NCBI GenBank assembly: GCA_945897955.1 | Contig: CAMDGQ010000016.1 | Coordinates: 1 to 60,340, forward strand | DNA: 60,340 nucleotides | Source of the DNA: Tepidiphilus sp. J10 | Lineage (GTDB): Bacteria; Pseudomonadota; Gammaproteobacteria; Burkholderiales; Thiobacillaceae | Reading direction: 5' to 3' | Shown here: positions 18,475 to 27,950 of the stretch, in pieces | Numbering within the stretch: position 1 is the first letter of the stretch | Layout: each line of letters starts with the position of its first letter | Position numbers and translations under genes: made by a program | The notes under the pieces: model-generated | The model's database searches: none | Told to the model about the DNA's origin: nothing | The model's input: the letters and a program-made list of their open reading frames with translations, nothing else

Positions 18475-19131
18475 TCAGATGCGACGCGCGCGGCGGTAGG
18501 CTCGTTCGGTCAGGATGCCATCCAGGGGCACATCCCACGGGTCGTTCGGCGCGCTGGCGACTTCCTGCACGGCGAACGCGACGCCGATCAGATGCGGCCT
18601 CCGCCAGTGCATTCTGCCCTTCAGATGCGCCAGACTCGCGTCGTAGTAGCCGCCCCCCATGCCGATACGCCAGCCCGCACTGTCGAAACCAAGCAACGGC
18701 ATGAACAGCACATCCAGTTGCCTGGCGCGCACCCTGCGCGCGCCGCGCGGCAGAAATTCGGGGATGTCATAACGGTTGCTGGACCAGCCCGGATGCGACT
18801 GATCCAGATTTTTCGCCTTACCGACCAGACGGGTGAACCATAACGTGCGCCGTCCCGCGCTGACCAGCGCCCGCCGGGGCACCACCGGCAGATAGCATGC
18901 CGCGCCGATGCGCAGCGCGGTGCGCAGCAAGGGCAGGATGTCGATCTCGTTTTTCGACGGCATGTAGAAACCGATTCGGCGACGCCGCGCCAGCAGGCGA
19001 TGACGCAAGGCCAGGCGGGCGAGCTGGCGGCCGGCGGCAATCCGTTGCCGGGGGGAAACGGCGGCGCGGCGCGCGCGCAACTGCTTGCGCAACGCGGCTT
19101 TGTCGGTTGGGACTTCAGGATTGGGGATCAT
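18475..19131 (-). CDS. fau: 5-formyltetrahydrofolate cyclo-ligase
   Basis: This 218-residue enzyme converts 5-formyl-THF to 5,10-methenyl-THF with ATP. Family marks are KAALRKQLRARRAAVSPRQR at the N-terminus, FYMPSKNEIDILPLL, and the nucleotide-binding MGGGYYDASLAHLKG. The frame is open further upstream, but that part overlaps the 6S RNA gene. I therefore start at the ATG at 19131, with GGGGAGG upstream. The zapA-ssrS-fau order is a widely conserved proteobacterial arrangement. In that context fau is co-transcribed with 6S RNA. Confidence 0.92.
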   Translation of the reverse strand: MIPNPEVPTDKAALRKQLRARRAAVSPRQRIAAGRQLARLALRHRLLARRRRIGFYMPSKNEIDILPLLRTALRIGAACYLPVVPRRALVSAGRRTLWFTRLVGKAKNLDQSHPGWSSNRYDIPEFLPRGARRVRARQLDVLFMPLLGFDSAGWRIGMGGGYYDASLAHLKGRMHWRRPHLIGVAFAVQEVASAPNDPWDVPLDGILTERAYRRARRI

Positions 19132-19142
19132 GCAGATGGGGG

Positions 19143-19325
19143 CCTCCCCGCTTACGCCGTCCGGACCGCGATCTTGAACCCAGGGGTCCAAGTTCGGCCA
19201 TGGCACGACCGCCTCGGGTACATGGACATAGTGCCACGCGCACACCAGCGGGCGATTACCGCGACCTTAAGCAAAAGCTTATCGGTTCAAAGAATTTACG
19301 GACCTCGCGAACGCAGCAGGGAGAT
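19143..19325 (-). ncRNA. ssrS: 6S RNA
   Basis: On the minus strand between zapA and fau lies a sequence of about 183 bases with the 6S architecture. The closing stem pairs CTCCC near the 5' end with GGGGAG near the 3' end. There is a large central bubble, and the 3' half contains CTTGGACCCCTGGGTTCAAG, close to the E. coli 6S element CTTGAACCAAGGGTTCAAG. 6S RNA mimics an open promoter and sequesters sigma-70 RNA polymerase in stationary phase. The assignment rests on these motifs plus synteny. Exact ends are estimated. Confidence 0.85.
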
Positions 19326-19346
19326 TGATGACTCAATGGTGGAGAG

Positions 19347-19652
19347 TCAGAACAGATTATCTTGAGAAGCCAGCGCCTGATCAAGCAGCTTGCTCATGTG
19401 TTCGAGACGCTGACGATGTTCGCGCGTATCCGGCTCGATCGGCTTGGAAGCCAGGTAGTCATGAGTGATATTGATCGCCGCCATGATCGCAATGCGTTCC
19501 AGGCCGATGACCTTGCCGCTGTCGCGAATCTCGCGCATCTTGCGATCGAGATAGGAAACCGCTTGCAGCAGGCCTTCGCGTTCTTCTTCCGGGCAGGCTA
19601 CCCGGAATTCCCTGCCCATGATGGCGACATCAAGGCTTACGTTATTGGCCAT
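19347..19652 (-). CDS. zapA: Cell division protein ZapA
   Basis: This 101-residue protein bundles FtsZ filaments at mid-cell. It has the ZapA N-terminal domain (VSLDVAIMGREFRVACPEEE), the ERIAIMAAINITHDYL helix, and a C-terminal coiled coil for tetramer formation. It precedes the 6S RNA gene and follows a short coiled-coil gene, matching the standard betaproteobacterial order. Confidence 0.94.
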   Translation of the reverse strand: MANNVSLDVAIMGREFRVACPEEEREGLLQAVSYLDRKMREIRDSGKVIGLERIAIMAAINITHDYLASKPIEPDTREHRQRLEHMSKLLDQALASQDNLF

Positions 19653-19678
19653 GCGATCAACCTCGGGGCAAAGAGAAA

Positions 19679-19870
19679 TCAGTCGGGAATCTTGTTGAAC
19701 AGCGCTTCGGCACGGACACGCGCTTCATTCAATTTGTCGCTCAAGTGCTTGTTATTGCTCTCAAGCGCCACGACTTGCTGACGTAACTTGAGTGTTTCAT
19801 CGCGCATTGCGTGGTACCGCTCCAACATCAGAGCGAGCTTGGTTTCCAGAGCGTCAAGTTCGGCTTGCAT
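19679..19870 (-). CDS. ZapB-like short coiled-coil protein (TIGR02449 type)
   Basis: This 63-residue protein is predicted to be one long coiled coil, with heptads from LDALETKLALMLERYHAM to the end. Short coiled-coil genes directly upstream of zapA in betaproteobacteria are annotated as TIGR02449 or ZapB-like and are thought to aid division. Function here is inferred from position. I start at the ATG at 19870. It is divergent from msbA. Confidence 0.75.
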   Translation of the reverse strand: MQAELDALETKLALMLERYHAMRDETLKLRQQVVALESNNKHLSDKLNEARVRAEALFNKIPD

Positions 19871-19958
19871 GGCCGCACTATAATTGCCTGCATTTTCCCG
19901 AGTCAACCACGCAAGTTCGCGGCAATCGGCTGCCATCTCACGGATCGAGCCTCTCAAC

Positions 19959-21695
19959 ATGGATAGTCGAACCCTTTATCTCCGCTTGCTTTCCTACGTG
20001 CGGCCGCACTGGCGCATGTTCGGCGTCGCCATTTTCACCATGATTATTCTGGCGGCGACCGAGCCGGTGCTGCCGGCATTGATGAAACCCATGCTCGACG
20101 GCAGCTTCGTCGAGAAGGACGCCGCAGTGATTCGCTGGGTGCCGATCGCGCTGGTCGCGTTGTTCGCGGTTCGAGGCATCTTCATGTTCGCCTCAGGTTA
20201 TGCCATGGCCTATGTCGGCCAGCGTCTGGTCATGGATTTGCGCGCGGCGATGTTCGACAAGTTGCTGACCCAGCCCACCGCCTTCTTCGATGATCAGGCC
20301 AAGGGGCGACTGGTTGCGACGGTGGCGTTCAACGTCACCCAGGTCACCGAATCGGCGACCAGCGTGGTGACTTCCCTGGTGCGCGATTCACTCGCCATCG
20401 TCGGCCTGATGGGCTGGTTGTTCTGGCTGAACTGGAAGCTGACCCTGGTCACCCTGGCCATCGTGCCGGTCTCGACCTGGGTGTTCAGGACCGCCAGCAA
20501 GCGCCTGCGCCATACCAGCCGCGAAATGCAGAAGAACGTCGGCGACATCACGCATGTGCTGGAAGAAAGCGTCGGCGCGCACAAGCTGGTCAAGGTATTC
20601 GACGGCGGCAACTACGAGCGCGATCGCTTCGGTCGCGCCATCCAGCGTGCACGCCAGTACGCCATGAAGCAGACCGTCGCCGCCAACGCGCACGGCCCCA
20701 TCCTGCAACTGCTGGCCGCGCTGGCCCTGGCGGTGATCGTCTATATCGCCACCCAGCAGGCATCGAGCAACGAAACCACGGTAGGCGGTTTCGTTTCCTA
20801 CATGGTCGCCATGCTGATGCTGTCGGCGCCGATGAAGCGCCTGTCCAGCGTGCTGCCGCAGATACAGCGCGGCCTGGCGGCGGCGGAGGCGGTATTCGAA
20901 CTGCTCGATCGCGATAGCGAGCCGGATACCGGCAACCTCCGCCTCGACCGCGCACGCGGCGAAATTCATTTCGAACAGGTCACGCTGGCCTATGCGGGCA
21001 AACCCAAGCCGGCGGTGGACGACATCGATCTCGTCGTGCGCGCCGGAGAAACGCTGGCCCTGGTCGGCGCTTCAGGCAGCGGCAAAACCAGCCTGGTCAA
21101 CCTGCTGCCACGCTTCTACAGCCCGACATCCGGCCGCATTCTGCTCGACGGCGTGCCGCTCGACGCCATCAAACTGGCCGACCTGCGCGCCAACATCGCC
21201 CTCGTTTCCCAGGACGTGACGCTGTTCAACGACAGCGTCGCCGCCAACATCGCCTACGGCCGCCTGGCCACCGCCACGCCGGAAGCCATCCGCAGCGCGG
21301 CGGAGGCGGCACACGCGCTGGAATTCATCGAAGCGATGCCGCAGGGATTCGAGACGCTGGTCGGAGAAAACGGCGTCAAGCTATCCGGCGGCCAGCGCCA
21401 GCGCCTCGCCATCGCCCGCGCGCTGCTGAAGGATGCCCCGATCCTGATCCTGGATGAAGCCACCTCGGCGCTGGATACCGAGTCGGAACGTTTTGTCCAG
21501 GCCGCGCTGGAAAACCTGATGCAGGGCCGCACCACGCTGGTCATCGCGCACCGACTCTCCACCATCGAAAGCGCCGACCGCATCGTGGTCATGGAACACG
21601 GCCGCATCGTCGAAATCGGCAGCCATGCCGAACTGCTCGCCAAGTCAGGCGCCTATGCGCGCCTGCATCGGTTGCAGTTCCACGAGGCGGCCTGA
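19959..21695 (+). CDS. msbA: Lipid A export ABC transporter MsbA
   Basis: This half-transporter of 578 residues has an N-terminal six-helix membrane domain and a C-terminal ATPase. The ATPase has Walker A LVGASGSGKTS, signature LSGGQRQRLAIARALL, Walker B ILILDEATSALD, and the switch histidine in IAHRLSTI. It flips lipid A-core across the inner membrane as a homodimer. I choose the ATG at 19959 because it begins directly before the first membrane-proximal helix (LYLRLLSYVRPHW). The adjacent division genes suggest no functional link. Confidence 0.93.
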   Translation: MDSRTLYLRLLSYVRPHWRMFGVAIFTMIILAATEPVLPALMKPMLDGSFVEKDAAVIRWVPIALVALFAVRGIFMFASGYAMAYVGQRLVMDLRAAMFDKLLTQPTAFFDDQAKGRLVATVAFNVTQVTESATSVVTSLVRDSLAIVGLMGWLFWLNWKLTLVTLAIVPVSTWVFRTASKRLRHTSREMQKNVGDITHVLEESVGAHKLVKVFDGGNYERDRFGRAIQRARQYAMKQTVAANAHGPILQLLAALALAVIVYIATQQASSNETTVGGFVSYMVAMLMLSAPMKRLSSVLPQIQRGLAAAEAVFELLDRDSEPDTGNLRLDRARGEIHFEQVTLAYAGKPKPAVDDIDLVVRAGETLALVGASGSGKTSLVNLLPRFYSPTSGRILLDGVPLDAIKLADLRANIALVSQDVTLFNDSVAANIAYGRLATATPEAIRSAAEAAHALEFIEAMPQGFETLVGENGVKLSGGQRQRLAIARALLKDAPILILDEATSALDTESERFVQAALENLMQGRTTLVIAHRLSTIESADRIVVMEHGRIVEIGSHAELLAKSGAYARLHRLQFHEAA

Positions 21696-21703
21696 AAGAT
21701 GCC

Positions 21704-22111
21704 CTACATCAGCACTTCGATGCGGTTGCCGCTTGACCGGCAGCCATGCGCAGACTTTACCGGCTGGCCGTTCAACAACACCGTGCTGCCGATGCGGCCG
21801 CTGCTGCCCAACAAACGCGGCAGGATGTCGCGGCATTTATCGCGGCCCAGGCTGGTCAGCAGCAGTTCTGACGTGCCGCTCGCCCGCGATGACGTCGACC
21901 TGTCTGCGGCGGCGGGGGGCGGCGATGGTGCGTTGATTCGCGCAGCGGCCTGCTCCAGCGCGTCGAGATTGCTGTCTATGGACGCCAGATCGGCATTGGC
22001 CTGGGCGACCAGATCTCGCGTCCGTTCCGGTTGCATGTAGAACCACAAGCCAGCCAGCGCGCCGGAGGCGAACAGCAGCAGCGCGATCATTGATCCGGCG
22101 CCTGATTTCAT
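21704..22111 (-). CDS. Small membrane-anchored protein with type IVb pilin-like C-terminus
   Basis: This 135-residue protein has one N-terminal hydrophobic segment (about 8-25), a helical stretch, and a Pro/Ala/Ser-rich linker. Its compact C-terminal region has two cysteines (GRDKC and HGCRSSGN) flanking VLLNGQPVKS. The order Cys, leucine helix, VxxNG, Cys, GN resembles the disulfide-bonded end of PilS-type type IVb pilins. The N-terminus lacks a clear prepilin peptidase site with Glu5, so this is only a resemblance. The ATG at 22111 has GGGAG eight bases upstream. It follows hemE and converges on msbA. Confidence 0.55.
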   Translation of the reverse strand: MKSGAGSMIALLLFASGALAGLWFYMQPERTRDLVAQANADLASIDSNLDALEQAAARINAPSPPPAAADRSTSSRASGTSELLLTSLGRDKCRDILPRLLGSSGRIGSTVLLNGQPVKSAHGCRSSGNRIEVLM

Positions 22112-22177
22112 TGATGGACTCCCTGTCACACCCTGTTATTTTTGCAATGGCCGCCCAGGTCGGGCGGCTGCGGCCGA

Positions 22178-23248
22178 TCAGGCGGTCACATGGAACGCTC
22201 GGCTCTTTTCGCGCACGGTTTCGACCAGCACGGAGACGTTATCCGGTGGCGTGAACTGGGAAATGCCGTGGCCCAGATTGAAGACATGGCCGGAGCCGTG
22301 GCCGTAGCTGGTCAGCACGGCTTCGGCTTCCTTCGCCACCGCTTCCGGCGTGGTGAGCAGAATGCTCGGGTCCATGTTGCCTTGCAGCGCCACCTTGCCG
22401 TCCACCCGGCGGCGGGCGTCGCCGATGTCGATCGTCCAGTCCAGCCCTACGGCGTCGGCACCGCAGGCCGCGATTTTCTCCAGCCACAGGCCGCCACCCT
22501 TGGTGAACACGATGCGCGGCACGACGCGGCCTTCGCGTTCACGGGTCAGTTCGGCCATGATGCGGGCCATATAGGGCAGGGAGAATTCCAGATACGCCGC
22601 CTGCGACAGCATGCCGCCCCAGGAGTCGAACACCATCACCGCCTGAGCGCCGGCTTCGATCTGCGCGTTCAGGTAGTCGATCACGGCGCGCGTGGTCACT
22701 TCCAGAATGTGATGCATCAGGTCGGGGCGGCCGTACATCATCTTCTTGACCTGGGTGTAGCTGTCGCTGCCCTGGCCTTCGATCATGTAGCAGGACAACG
22801 TGAACGGGCTGCCGGAGAAGCCGATCAGCGGCACCGAGCCATCCAGCGCCTTGCGGATTTCCGACACCGCGTCGATCACGTAGCGCAGATGGTCATGCGG
22901 ATTCGGCGCCTGCAGGTTGCGGATCGCCCATTCCTCGCGCAGCGGCCGTTCAAACTTGGGGCCTTCGCCCTCGGCGAAATACAGGCCGAGGCCCATCGCG
23001 TCGGGCACCGTGAGGATGTCGGAGAACAGAATCGCCGCGTCCAGGTTGTAGCGCGCCAGCGGTTGCAGCGTGACTTCCGTCGCCATCGGCGGCGACTTGC
23101 ACAGATTCAGGAAGCTGCCGGCGCGGGCGCGCGTGGCGCAGTACTCGGGCAGATAGCGGCCGGCCTGGCGCATCAGCCAGGTCGGCGTGTATTCGGTCGG
23201 CTGCCGCAGCAGGGCGCGAAGAAAGGTATCGTTTTTGAGGGCGGACAT
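22178..23248 (-). CDS. hemE: Uroporphyrinogen decarboxylase
   Basis: This 356-residue TIM-barrel enzyme decarboxylates uroporphyrinogen III to coproporphyrinogen III in heme synthesis. Hallmarks are the N-terminal [15 protein letters not shown] with the substrate-binding arginines, [32 protein letters not shown], and the C-terminal NLGHGI. The frame is open upstream through the dut end, but the ATG at 23248 gives the correct N-terminus. The 66 bases after it contain a GC hairpin (22150-22168) without a T tract. Confidence 0.97.
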   Translation of the reverse strand: MSALKNDTFLRALLRQPTEYTPTWLMRQAGRYLPEYCATRARAGSFLNLCKSPPMATEVTLQPLARYNLDAAILFSDILTVPDAMGLGLYFAEGEGPKFERPLREEWAIRNLQAPNPHDHLRYVIDAVSEIRKALDGSVPLIGFSGSPFTLSCYMIEGQGSDSYTQVKKMMYGRPDLMHHILEVTTRAVIDYLNAQIEAGAQAVMVFDSWGGMLSQAAYLEFSLPYMARIMAELTREREGRVVPRIVFTKGGGLWLEKIAACGADAVGLDWTIDIGDARRRVDGKVALQGNMDPSILLTTPEAVAKEAEAVLTSYGHGSGHVFNLGHGISQFTPPDNVSVLVETVREKSRAFHVTA

Positions 23249-23325
23249 GATGGGCTCGAAAAAAGAACCGGCGCATTCTACCGGACAGGCCACCCACTCC
23301 GGCGAGCACGATGCTCGCCCGGGGT

Positions 23326-23772
23326 TCAGTGCTTGCCGGTGCTGCCGAAGCCGCCCTCGCCGCGATGGCTGGCATCGAAGTCTTCCACCACGTTGAAGCT
23401 GGCCTGCACCACCGGCACGATGACCATTTGCGCGATGCGCTCGAACGGCTGGATGGTGAACGCGGTCTGGCCCCGGTTCCACACCGAGACCAGCAACTGG
23501 CCCTGGTAATCCGAGTCGATCAGGCCGACCAGATTTCCCAGCACGACGCCGTGTTTATGGCCCAGGCCGGAACGCGGCAGGATCATCGCGGCATAGCCGG
23601 CGTCGGCCAGATGGATCGCCAGGCCGGTCGGGATCAATACCGTTTCGCCCGGATTCAGGATCACCGCCGCATCCAGACAGGCGCGCAGATCCAGCCCGGC
23701 GCTGCCGGCGGTGGCGTAATGGGGAAGTTGCTCGCGGACGCGTGCGTCCAGAATCTTCAGATCGACTTGCAT
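23326..23772 (-). CDS. dut: Deoxyuridine 5'-triphosphate nucleotidohydrolase
   Basis: This 148-residue trimeric dUTPase hydrolyses dUTP to dUMP and keeps uracil out of DNA. All five motifs are visible: [11 protein letters not shown] (1), [11 protein letters not shown] (2), GLIDSDYQG (3), [11 protein letters not shown] (4), and [10 protein letters not shown] (5). The ATG at 23772 starts MQVDLKILD as in relatives. It lies 14 bases after coaBC, the usual dut partner. Confidence 0.97.
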   Translation of the reverse strand: MQVDLKILDARVREQLPHYATAGSAGLDLRACLDAAVILNPGETVLIPTGLAIHLADAGYAAMILPRSGLGHKHGVVLGNLVGLIDSDYQGQLLVSVWNRGQTAFTIQPFERIAQMVIVPVVQASFNVVEDFDASHRGEGGFGSTGKH

Positions 23773-23786
23773 GGCTCTTCCATCGG

Positions 23787-24974
23787 TTATTGGTAATGCG
23801 TGTTGTAAAGCTGCGCGATATGCGCGATCAGCAGACGCGCCTGGGCGAGCTTGTCGGCCTTTTCCAGCACATGGCGGCCGGCCTCGTCGAGCAGCACCAG
23901 TTGCACCTCGTCGGCGCCGACCGCCTGCTTGACATCGTTGGCGACGATCAGCGGCAAGTGTTTGCGACGCCGTTTCAGCTCGGCATATTCCTCCAGGTTC
24001 TCGCTCTCGGCGGCGAAGCCGACGCAGAACGGCGGTTTCGGCCGGCTGCTGATATTGGCCAGGATGTCCGGATTCGGCGCCAGTTCCAGCGTCAGGATAT
24101 GCGCGTCCTTCTTGATCTTCTGTTCGCTCGGATTCAGCACGTAATAGTCGGCCACCGCCGCGACGCTGATGAAGATATCGGCCTGGTCCGCCGCCTGTTC
24201 CACCGCCGCAAGCATCTGCTGGGTGCCGACCACGCGCACCAGCGCGGCGCCGCGCGGCGGCGGCAGACAGGTCGGACCGGACACCAGAGTGACTTCTGCG
24301 CCGGCTTCCAGCGCCGCGCGCGCCACCGCGTAGCCCATCTTGCCGGAACTCGAATTGGTGATGCCGCGTACCGCGTCGATCGCCTCGAAGGTCGGCCCGG
24401 CGGTGACCAGCACCTTCAAGCCATTCATGCGTTTGGGCTGGAAGCGGGCGACGATGGCCGAAACCAGTTCTTCCGGCTCCAGCATGCGGCCGAAGCCGGT
24501 TTCGCCGCAGGCCTGCTCGCCGCTGTCCGGCCCCAGCACGGTGACCTGATCCTGCCGCAACTGCGACACATTGCGCGCCGTGGCCGGGTTTTCCCACATC
24601 TGCCGGTTCATCGCCGGTGCCACCAGCAACGGGCAATCGCGCGCCAGACAAAGGGTCGAGAGCAGATCGTCGGCGCGACCCTGCACCAGCTTGGCGAGGA
24701 AATCGGCAGAAGCGGGCGCCACCACGATGGCATCCGCGCCCCGGCTGAGGTCGATGTGCGCCATGCCGTTATCGACGCGCTCATCCCACAGGTCGGTGAA
24801 CACCGGATGCCCGGTCAACGCCTGGAACGTCGCCGGGCCAACGAAATGCCGCGCCGCCGCCGTGCAGACCACCTGCACATCGATGCCTTGCTTGATCAGC
24901 AGACGCGCCAGTTCGGCGGCCTTGTAAGCGGCGACGCCGCCGGTCACGCCGAGCACGATACGTTTCAGTTCCAT
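23787..24974 (-). CDS. coaBC: Bifunctional CoaBC (phosphopantothenoylcysteine synthase/decarboxylase)
   Basis: This 395-residue bifunctional enzyme joins cysteine to 4'-phosphopantothenate and decarboxylates the product, two steps of coenzyme A synthesis. The N-terminal CoaC flavoprotein has [17 protein letters not shown] and the active-site [17 protein letters not shown]. The C-terminal CoaB part has [18 protein letters not shown] and [11 protein letters not shown] much longer open frame extends upstream, but residues before the ATG at 24974 look non-coding. It forms an operon with dut and is divergent from prkB. Confidence 0.96.
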   Translation of the reverse strand: MELKRIVLGVTGGVAAYKAAELARLLIKQGIDVQVVCTAAARHFVGPATFQALTGHPVFTDLWDERVDNGMAHIDLSRGADAIVVAPASADFLAKLVQGRADDLLSTLCLARDCPLLVAPAMNRQMWENPATARNVSQLRQDQVTVLGPDSGEQACGETGFGRMLEPEELVSAIVARFQPKRMNGLKVLVTAGPTFEAIDAVRGITNSSSGKMGYAVARAALEAGAEVTLVSGPTCLPPPRGAALVRVVGTQQMLAAVEQAADQADIFISVAAVADYYVLNPSEQKIKKDAHILTLELAPNPDILANISSRPKPPFCVGFAAESENLEEYAELKRRRKHLPLIVANDVKQAVGADEVQLVLLDEAGRHVLEKADKLAQARLLIAHIAQLYNTHYQ

Positions 24975-25245
24975 AGCTTCCAGCCCCCGCAAACAGGATG
25001 TCGCGATCGTGGGCGCTCGCGCGCGCAATCCGCCATCCAGGGTTGTATTCATCGTGTTGCAATCGCGCCGGCATTGTAGGACAGCCTTTGGGTGCGCCGT
25101 CCCGAGTGACAGGCCGGGGAACGCGCGTTTATACTCGATAACCCTTTTTGGGATGAAAAGTGAAACGTGAAGGGTGTAGCGCACACCATTGACGTTTCCC
25201 GATTCAACATTCCCGAGCCACTTTTCACTTTTTTGGGGGGCACCC

Positions 25246-26136
25246 ATGTCCAAGAAGCATCCCGTCGTCGTCGTCACCGGTTCATCCGGCGCTGGTACAA
25301 CAACTGTCAAACGCGCTTTCGAGCATATTTTCACGCGTGAAAAACTGGCTGCCGCCGTCATCGAGGGCGACAGCATGCACAGCCTGGGCCGTGTCGAATT
25401 CAAGGAAGCCATGAAGAAGGCCGAAGCCGCCGGCAACCACAGCTTCAGCCACTTCGGCCCGGAAGCCAACGACTTTGAAGGCCTTGCGAACATGTTCAAG
25501 GTCTATGGCGAAACCGGCGCCGGCAAGAAGCGCTACTACATCCACAGCGATGAAGAAGCCGCCCAGCTCAATGCCCGTCTGGGCACCAATCTGAAGCCGG
25601 GCGAGTTCACCCCCTGGGAAGACATGCCCGCCAACACCGACATCCTGTTCTACGAAGGCCTGCATGGCCTGGTCAAGACCGACAAGGTCGATATGCCGAA
25701 ATATGTCGACCTCGGCGTCGGCGTGGTACCGGTGGTCAACCTGGAATGGATCCAGAAGATTCACCGCGATGCCGCCGAGCGCGGTTATTCCGCTGAAGTC
25801 ATCGTCGACACCATCCTGCGCCGCATGCCGGATTACGTAAATTATGTGACGCCGCAGTTCTCGCAGACCGACATCAACTTCCAGCGCGTGCCGCTGGTCG
25901 ATACCTCCAACCCGTTCATCGCGCGCGACATCCCGACGCCCGACGAGAGCCTGGTGGTGGTGCGCTTCCGTGATCCCAAGAAGGCGGATTTCCCCTACTT
26001 CCTGAACATGATCCCCAACTCCTTCATGTCGCGCCCGAACAACCTGGTCGTTCCCGGCGGCAAGATGGGCTTTGCGATGGAAGTCATCCTCGGCCCGATC
26101 ATCGAGCGCATGGTCGAAGAAAGCCGCAACAGCTGA
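25246..26136 (+). CDS. prkB: Phosphoribulokinase, proteobacterial type
   Basis: This 296-residue kinase phosphorylates ribulose 5-phosphate to the Rubisco substrate in the Calvin cycle. The P-loop is VTGSSGAGTTTVKRAF, the catalytic acidic residue lies in FYEGLHGLV, and the length and DSMHSLGRVEF segment match the octameric proteobacterial class I form. GGGGGG precedes the ATG by five bases. A TATACT (25130-25135) upstream may be a -10 box, but no good -35 pairs with it. No Rubisco gene is in the window. The gene stands alone and ends at a strong terminator. Confidence 0.95.
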   Translation: MSKKHPVVVVTGSSGAGTTTVKRAFEHIFTREKLAAAVIEGDSMHSLGRVEFKEAMKKAEAAGNHSFSHFGPEANDFEGLANMFKVYGETGAGKKRYYIHSDEEAAQLNARLGTNLKPGEFTPWEDMPANTDILFYEGLHGLVKTDKVDMPKYVDLGVGVVPVVNLEWIQKIHRDAAERGYSAEVIVDTILRRMPDYVNYVTPQFSQTDINFQRVPLVDTSNPFIARDIPTPDESLVVVRFRDPKKADFPYFLNMIPNSFMSRPNNLVVPGGKMGFAMEVILGPIIERMVEESRNS

Positions 26137-26152
26137 TTCACTTTCCTGATTG

Positions 26153-26189
26153 AACAAAACGGGGCGAGATTTCTCGCCCCGTTTTGTTT
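26153..26189 (+). terminator. Strong terminator after prkB
   Basis: AACAAAACGGGGCGAGA and TCTCGCCCCGTTTTGTT form a 17-base-pair stem with a minimal loop and a T-rich end on the plus strand. It lies 17 bases after the prkB stop. The symmetric A and T tracts would let it also end the minus-strand polysaccharide operon that converges from the right. Confidence 0.93.
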
Positions 26190-26245
26190 TGGCATGACCG
26201 AAATGTCTGTCGAAGCGATGCCCGATACACCGGCTGTTTCAGGTT

Positions 26246-26587
26246 TCAGTCGTTCAGCAACCGCACCTGCGTCGCGCCGGTTTGTCGGTCAATGGTGAAA
26301 CTGGCTTCGCAGTACTCGTTGATTTCGCTGATCGGGGTGGGGTCATCGGTGCAACTGCAACCGGCGATGATGCCGGCGTAGAGCAGGCCGACCCGGACCT
26401 GGATTGCTTCCGCCGAGGCGCTGGTTTCGAGGATCGAGATGGCGAGGTCGTCCGCCTTGGCGACGCTCGAATGCGCAAGGCCCTGCTGCAAGGGCAGCAG
26501 GTCGGGGTCGAGCTGTTTCACTTCCGCCTTGAACACCGCATTGAAGTCCGGGGTTTGCCAGGCGGCAAGGGATAGTGTCAGCAGCAT
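26246..26587 (-). CDS. Hypothetical protein with CSC motif, last gene of the glycan operon
   Basis: This 113-residue protein is not one I can name. Residues 1-10 are mildly hydrophobic, and the C-terminal half has the distinctive stretch LLYAGIIAGCSCTDDPTPIS followed by EYCEASFTID. The three cysteines could bind metal or form a disulfide. It starts 21 bases after the outer-membrane barrel gene on the same strand and ends before the prkB terminator, so it is probably the last gene of that operon. Confidence 0.65.
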   Translation of the reverse strand: MLLTLSLAAWQTPDFNAVFKAEVKQLDPDLLPLQQGLAHSSVAKADDLAISILETSASAEAIQVRVGLLYAGIIAGCSCTDDPTPISEINEYCEASFTIDRQTGATQVRLLND

Positions 26588-26608
26588 GGCGGAGCGATCG
26601 AGTAGGTT

Positions 26609-27940
26609 TCAGAACTTCCAGCCTAACTCAATCTTGGAAACATAGGCGGTATCCGCACCGGGAAATGCATTGCCGGGAAAGAAAGCGCCGAGCACGAACT
26701 TGATCCGGGTGTCCTTGCCCACACGCATGCCCGCGACAAGGTCCAGTTCGCGGCCGAGGTCGCGATGATCTCCGTCGGGGTCCATATCAAGGTCGCTGTC
26801 GAACAGGTCGTCATCGGCGACGTGCTGGCTGTAGTCGTGATAAACGATGTCGATTGAAAGATCGGTCTGTGGCTGGAAGCCGACCACGGCGGTCATGATG
26901 CGCATGTTCGACAGTTCCGGATCGAACGCCTCGCCGTAATAGTTGTAGCGGGTCAGACCGAACAGCCTGGCCTTGTTTTCCTGGATGTCGCTTTGCCGGA
27001 AATTGCGGTCGATGCTGTCGCGACCGTTGCGGTCACCGCCGCCCCAGGCTGCGCCGAGTGCGACATACGGACGATACGGCAGGTCCAGGCGCCAGGTCGC
27101 GCCGACGTCCCAGCCGGATGCGCGCAGCGTCTTGCCCCTGGCTTCGCCGCTCAGACGCGCGGCATTGATCCAGTAGCGGAAATCCTTGCCGACCTCGCCA
27201 TTGACCTGCACCCCGACCAACAGCGGATCCTCGTTCTTGGCGTTCTCGCGGTCGTCACGGCGGACGCCGAGCAGGTTCAGCATCGATTTGCGGGTGAGCG
27301 CGTAATGGCCGGCCAGAATCAGGTAATCGTTCTTCTCGCGGGTATCGACGTCGAACAGGTCTTCCGGCAGCAAACGCTCGCGCGCGGCGGCCAGTTCCAT
27401 GCCGAAGCGCTCCTGGCGCCAATAGAGGCGCAAGGCATCCATTTTCTCGTCGTACCACCAGGTGCGCGCGTCCTTGAAGCTTTGCCTGCCGACTTGCAGG
27501 GAAAAGCCGTGGCCGAGATCAGGCATCAGCAGATAACCCTGGCGCAGGCGCAGATCGACGTACTGGCTTTCGTTGCCGGCCGGGTCATCCAGCACCGCCT
27601 TGCCGGCGATTTCCATTTCCACGAAACCCTGCCAGGACGCGCCAGGCGGGTTGTATGACAGCGCGACGCGAAACTCGGGCTCGATGAACAGCAGCCGGTC
27701 ATTCAACCGGCTGTCGAGGTCGAGATCATGGCGTGATTCGATATTGGCGTGCAGGTCCATGCCCCACTTGGCCGCATCCGACAGCACCTGGCTGGTATCG
27801 GGCGGATCGTCAAAGTCGAATTCGACGGTTGGCGCGGCGATGCCGGGAGTCGCCGCGAGGCCAAGCAGGCAGCACAGCAGCGACTGTGCGAGGTGCTTCC
27901 GCTGCGAGCGGATAGAGGGGGTGAGGCGGGACAGGATCAT
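26609..27940 (-). CDS. Alginate-export (AlgE-like) outer membrane beta-barrel
   Basis: This 443-residue protein has a signal peptide (hydrophobic core SLLCCLLGLAATPGIAA) and then alternating amphipathic strands throughout, ending in an aromatic residue (IELGWKF), the usual barrel-assembly signal. The spacing of acidic loops, the RQSFKDARTWWYDEKMDALR segment and the YRPYVALGAAWGGGD segment agree with the AlgE-like (alginate export) family. Such barrels let anionic polysaccharide or other solutes cross the outer membrane. I start at the ATG at 27940, where the signal peptide begins. The upstream kinase gene ends 10 bases before. Confidence 0.85.
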   Translation of the reverse strand: MILSRLTPSIRSQRKHLAQSLLCCLLGLAATPGIAAPTVEFDFDDPPDTSQVLSDAAKWGMDLHANIESRHDLDLDSRLNDRLLFIEPEFRVALSYNPPGASWQGFVEMEIAGKAVLDDPAGNESQYVDLRLRQGYLLMPDLGHGFSLQVGRQSFKDARTWWYDEKMDALRLYWRQERFGMELAAARERLLPEDLFDVDTREKNDYLILAGHYALTRKSMLNLLGVRRDDRENAKNEDPLLVGVQVNGEVGKDFRYWINAARLSGEARGKTLRASGWDVGATWRLDLPYRPYVALGAAWGGGDRNGRDSIDRNFRQSDIQENKARLFGLTRYNYYGEAFDPELSNMRIMTAVVGFQPQTDLSIDIVYHDYSQHVADDDLFDSDLDMDPDGDHRDLGRELDLVAGMRVGKDTRIKFVLGAFFPGNAFPGADTAYVSKIELGWKF

Positions 27941-27950
27941 TGACTTCTTC

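Noticed and set aside
19132..19245. N-terminal extension of the fau frame
   Set aside because: It is the 6S RNA sequence, and the ATG at 19131 begins the conserved domain.
22150..22168. GC hairpin after hemE as a terminator
   Set aside because: The stem GCCGCCC/GGGCGGC is good, but no T run follows on the hemE strand.
25130..25135. TATACT as the -10 box of the prkB promoter
   Set aside because: No matching -35 hexamer lies 16-18 bases upstream, so I do not list it.
24975..25499. Long N-terminal extension of coaBC toward prkB
   Set aside because: Residues before the ATG at 24974 do not resemble CoaBC and run across the divergent prkB start.
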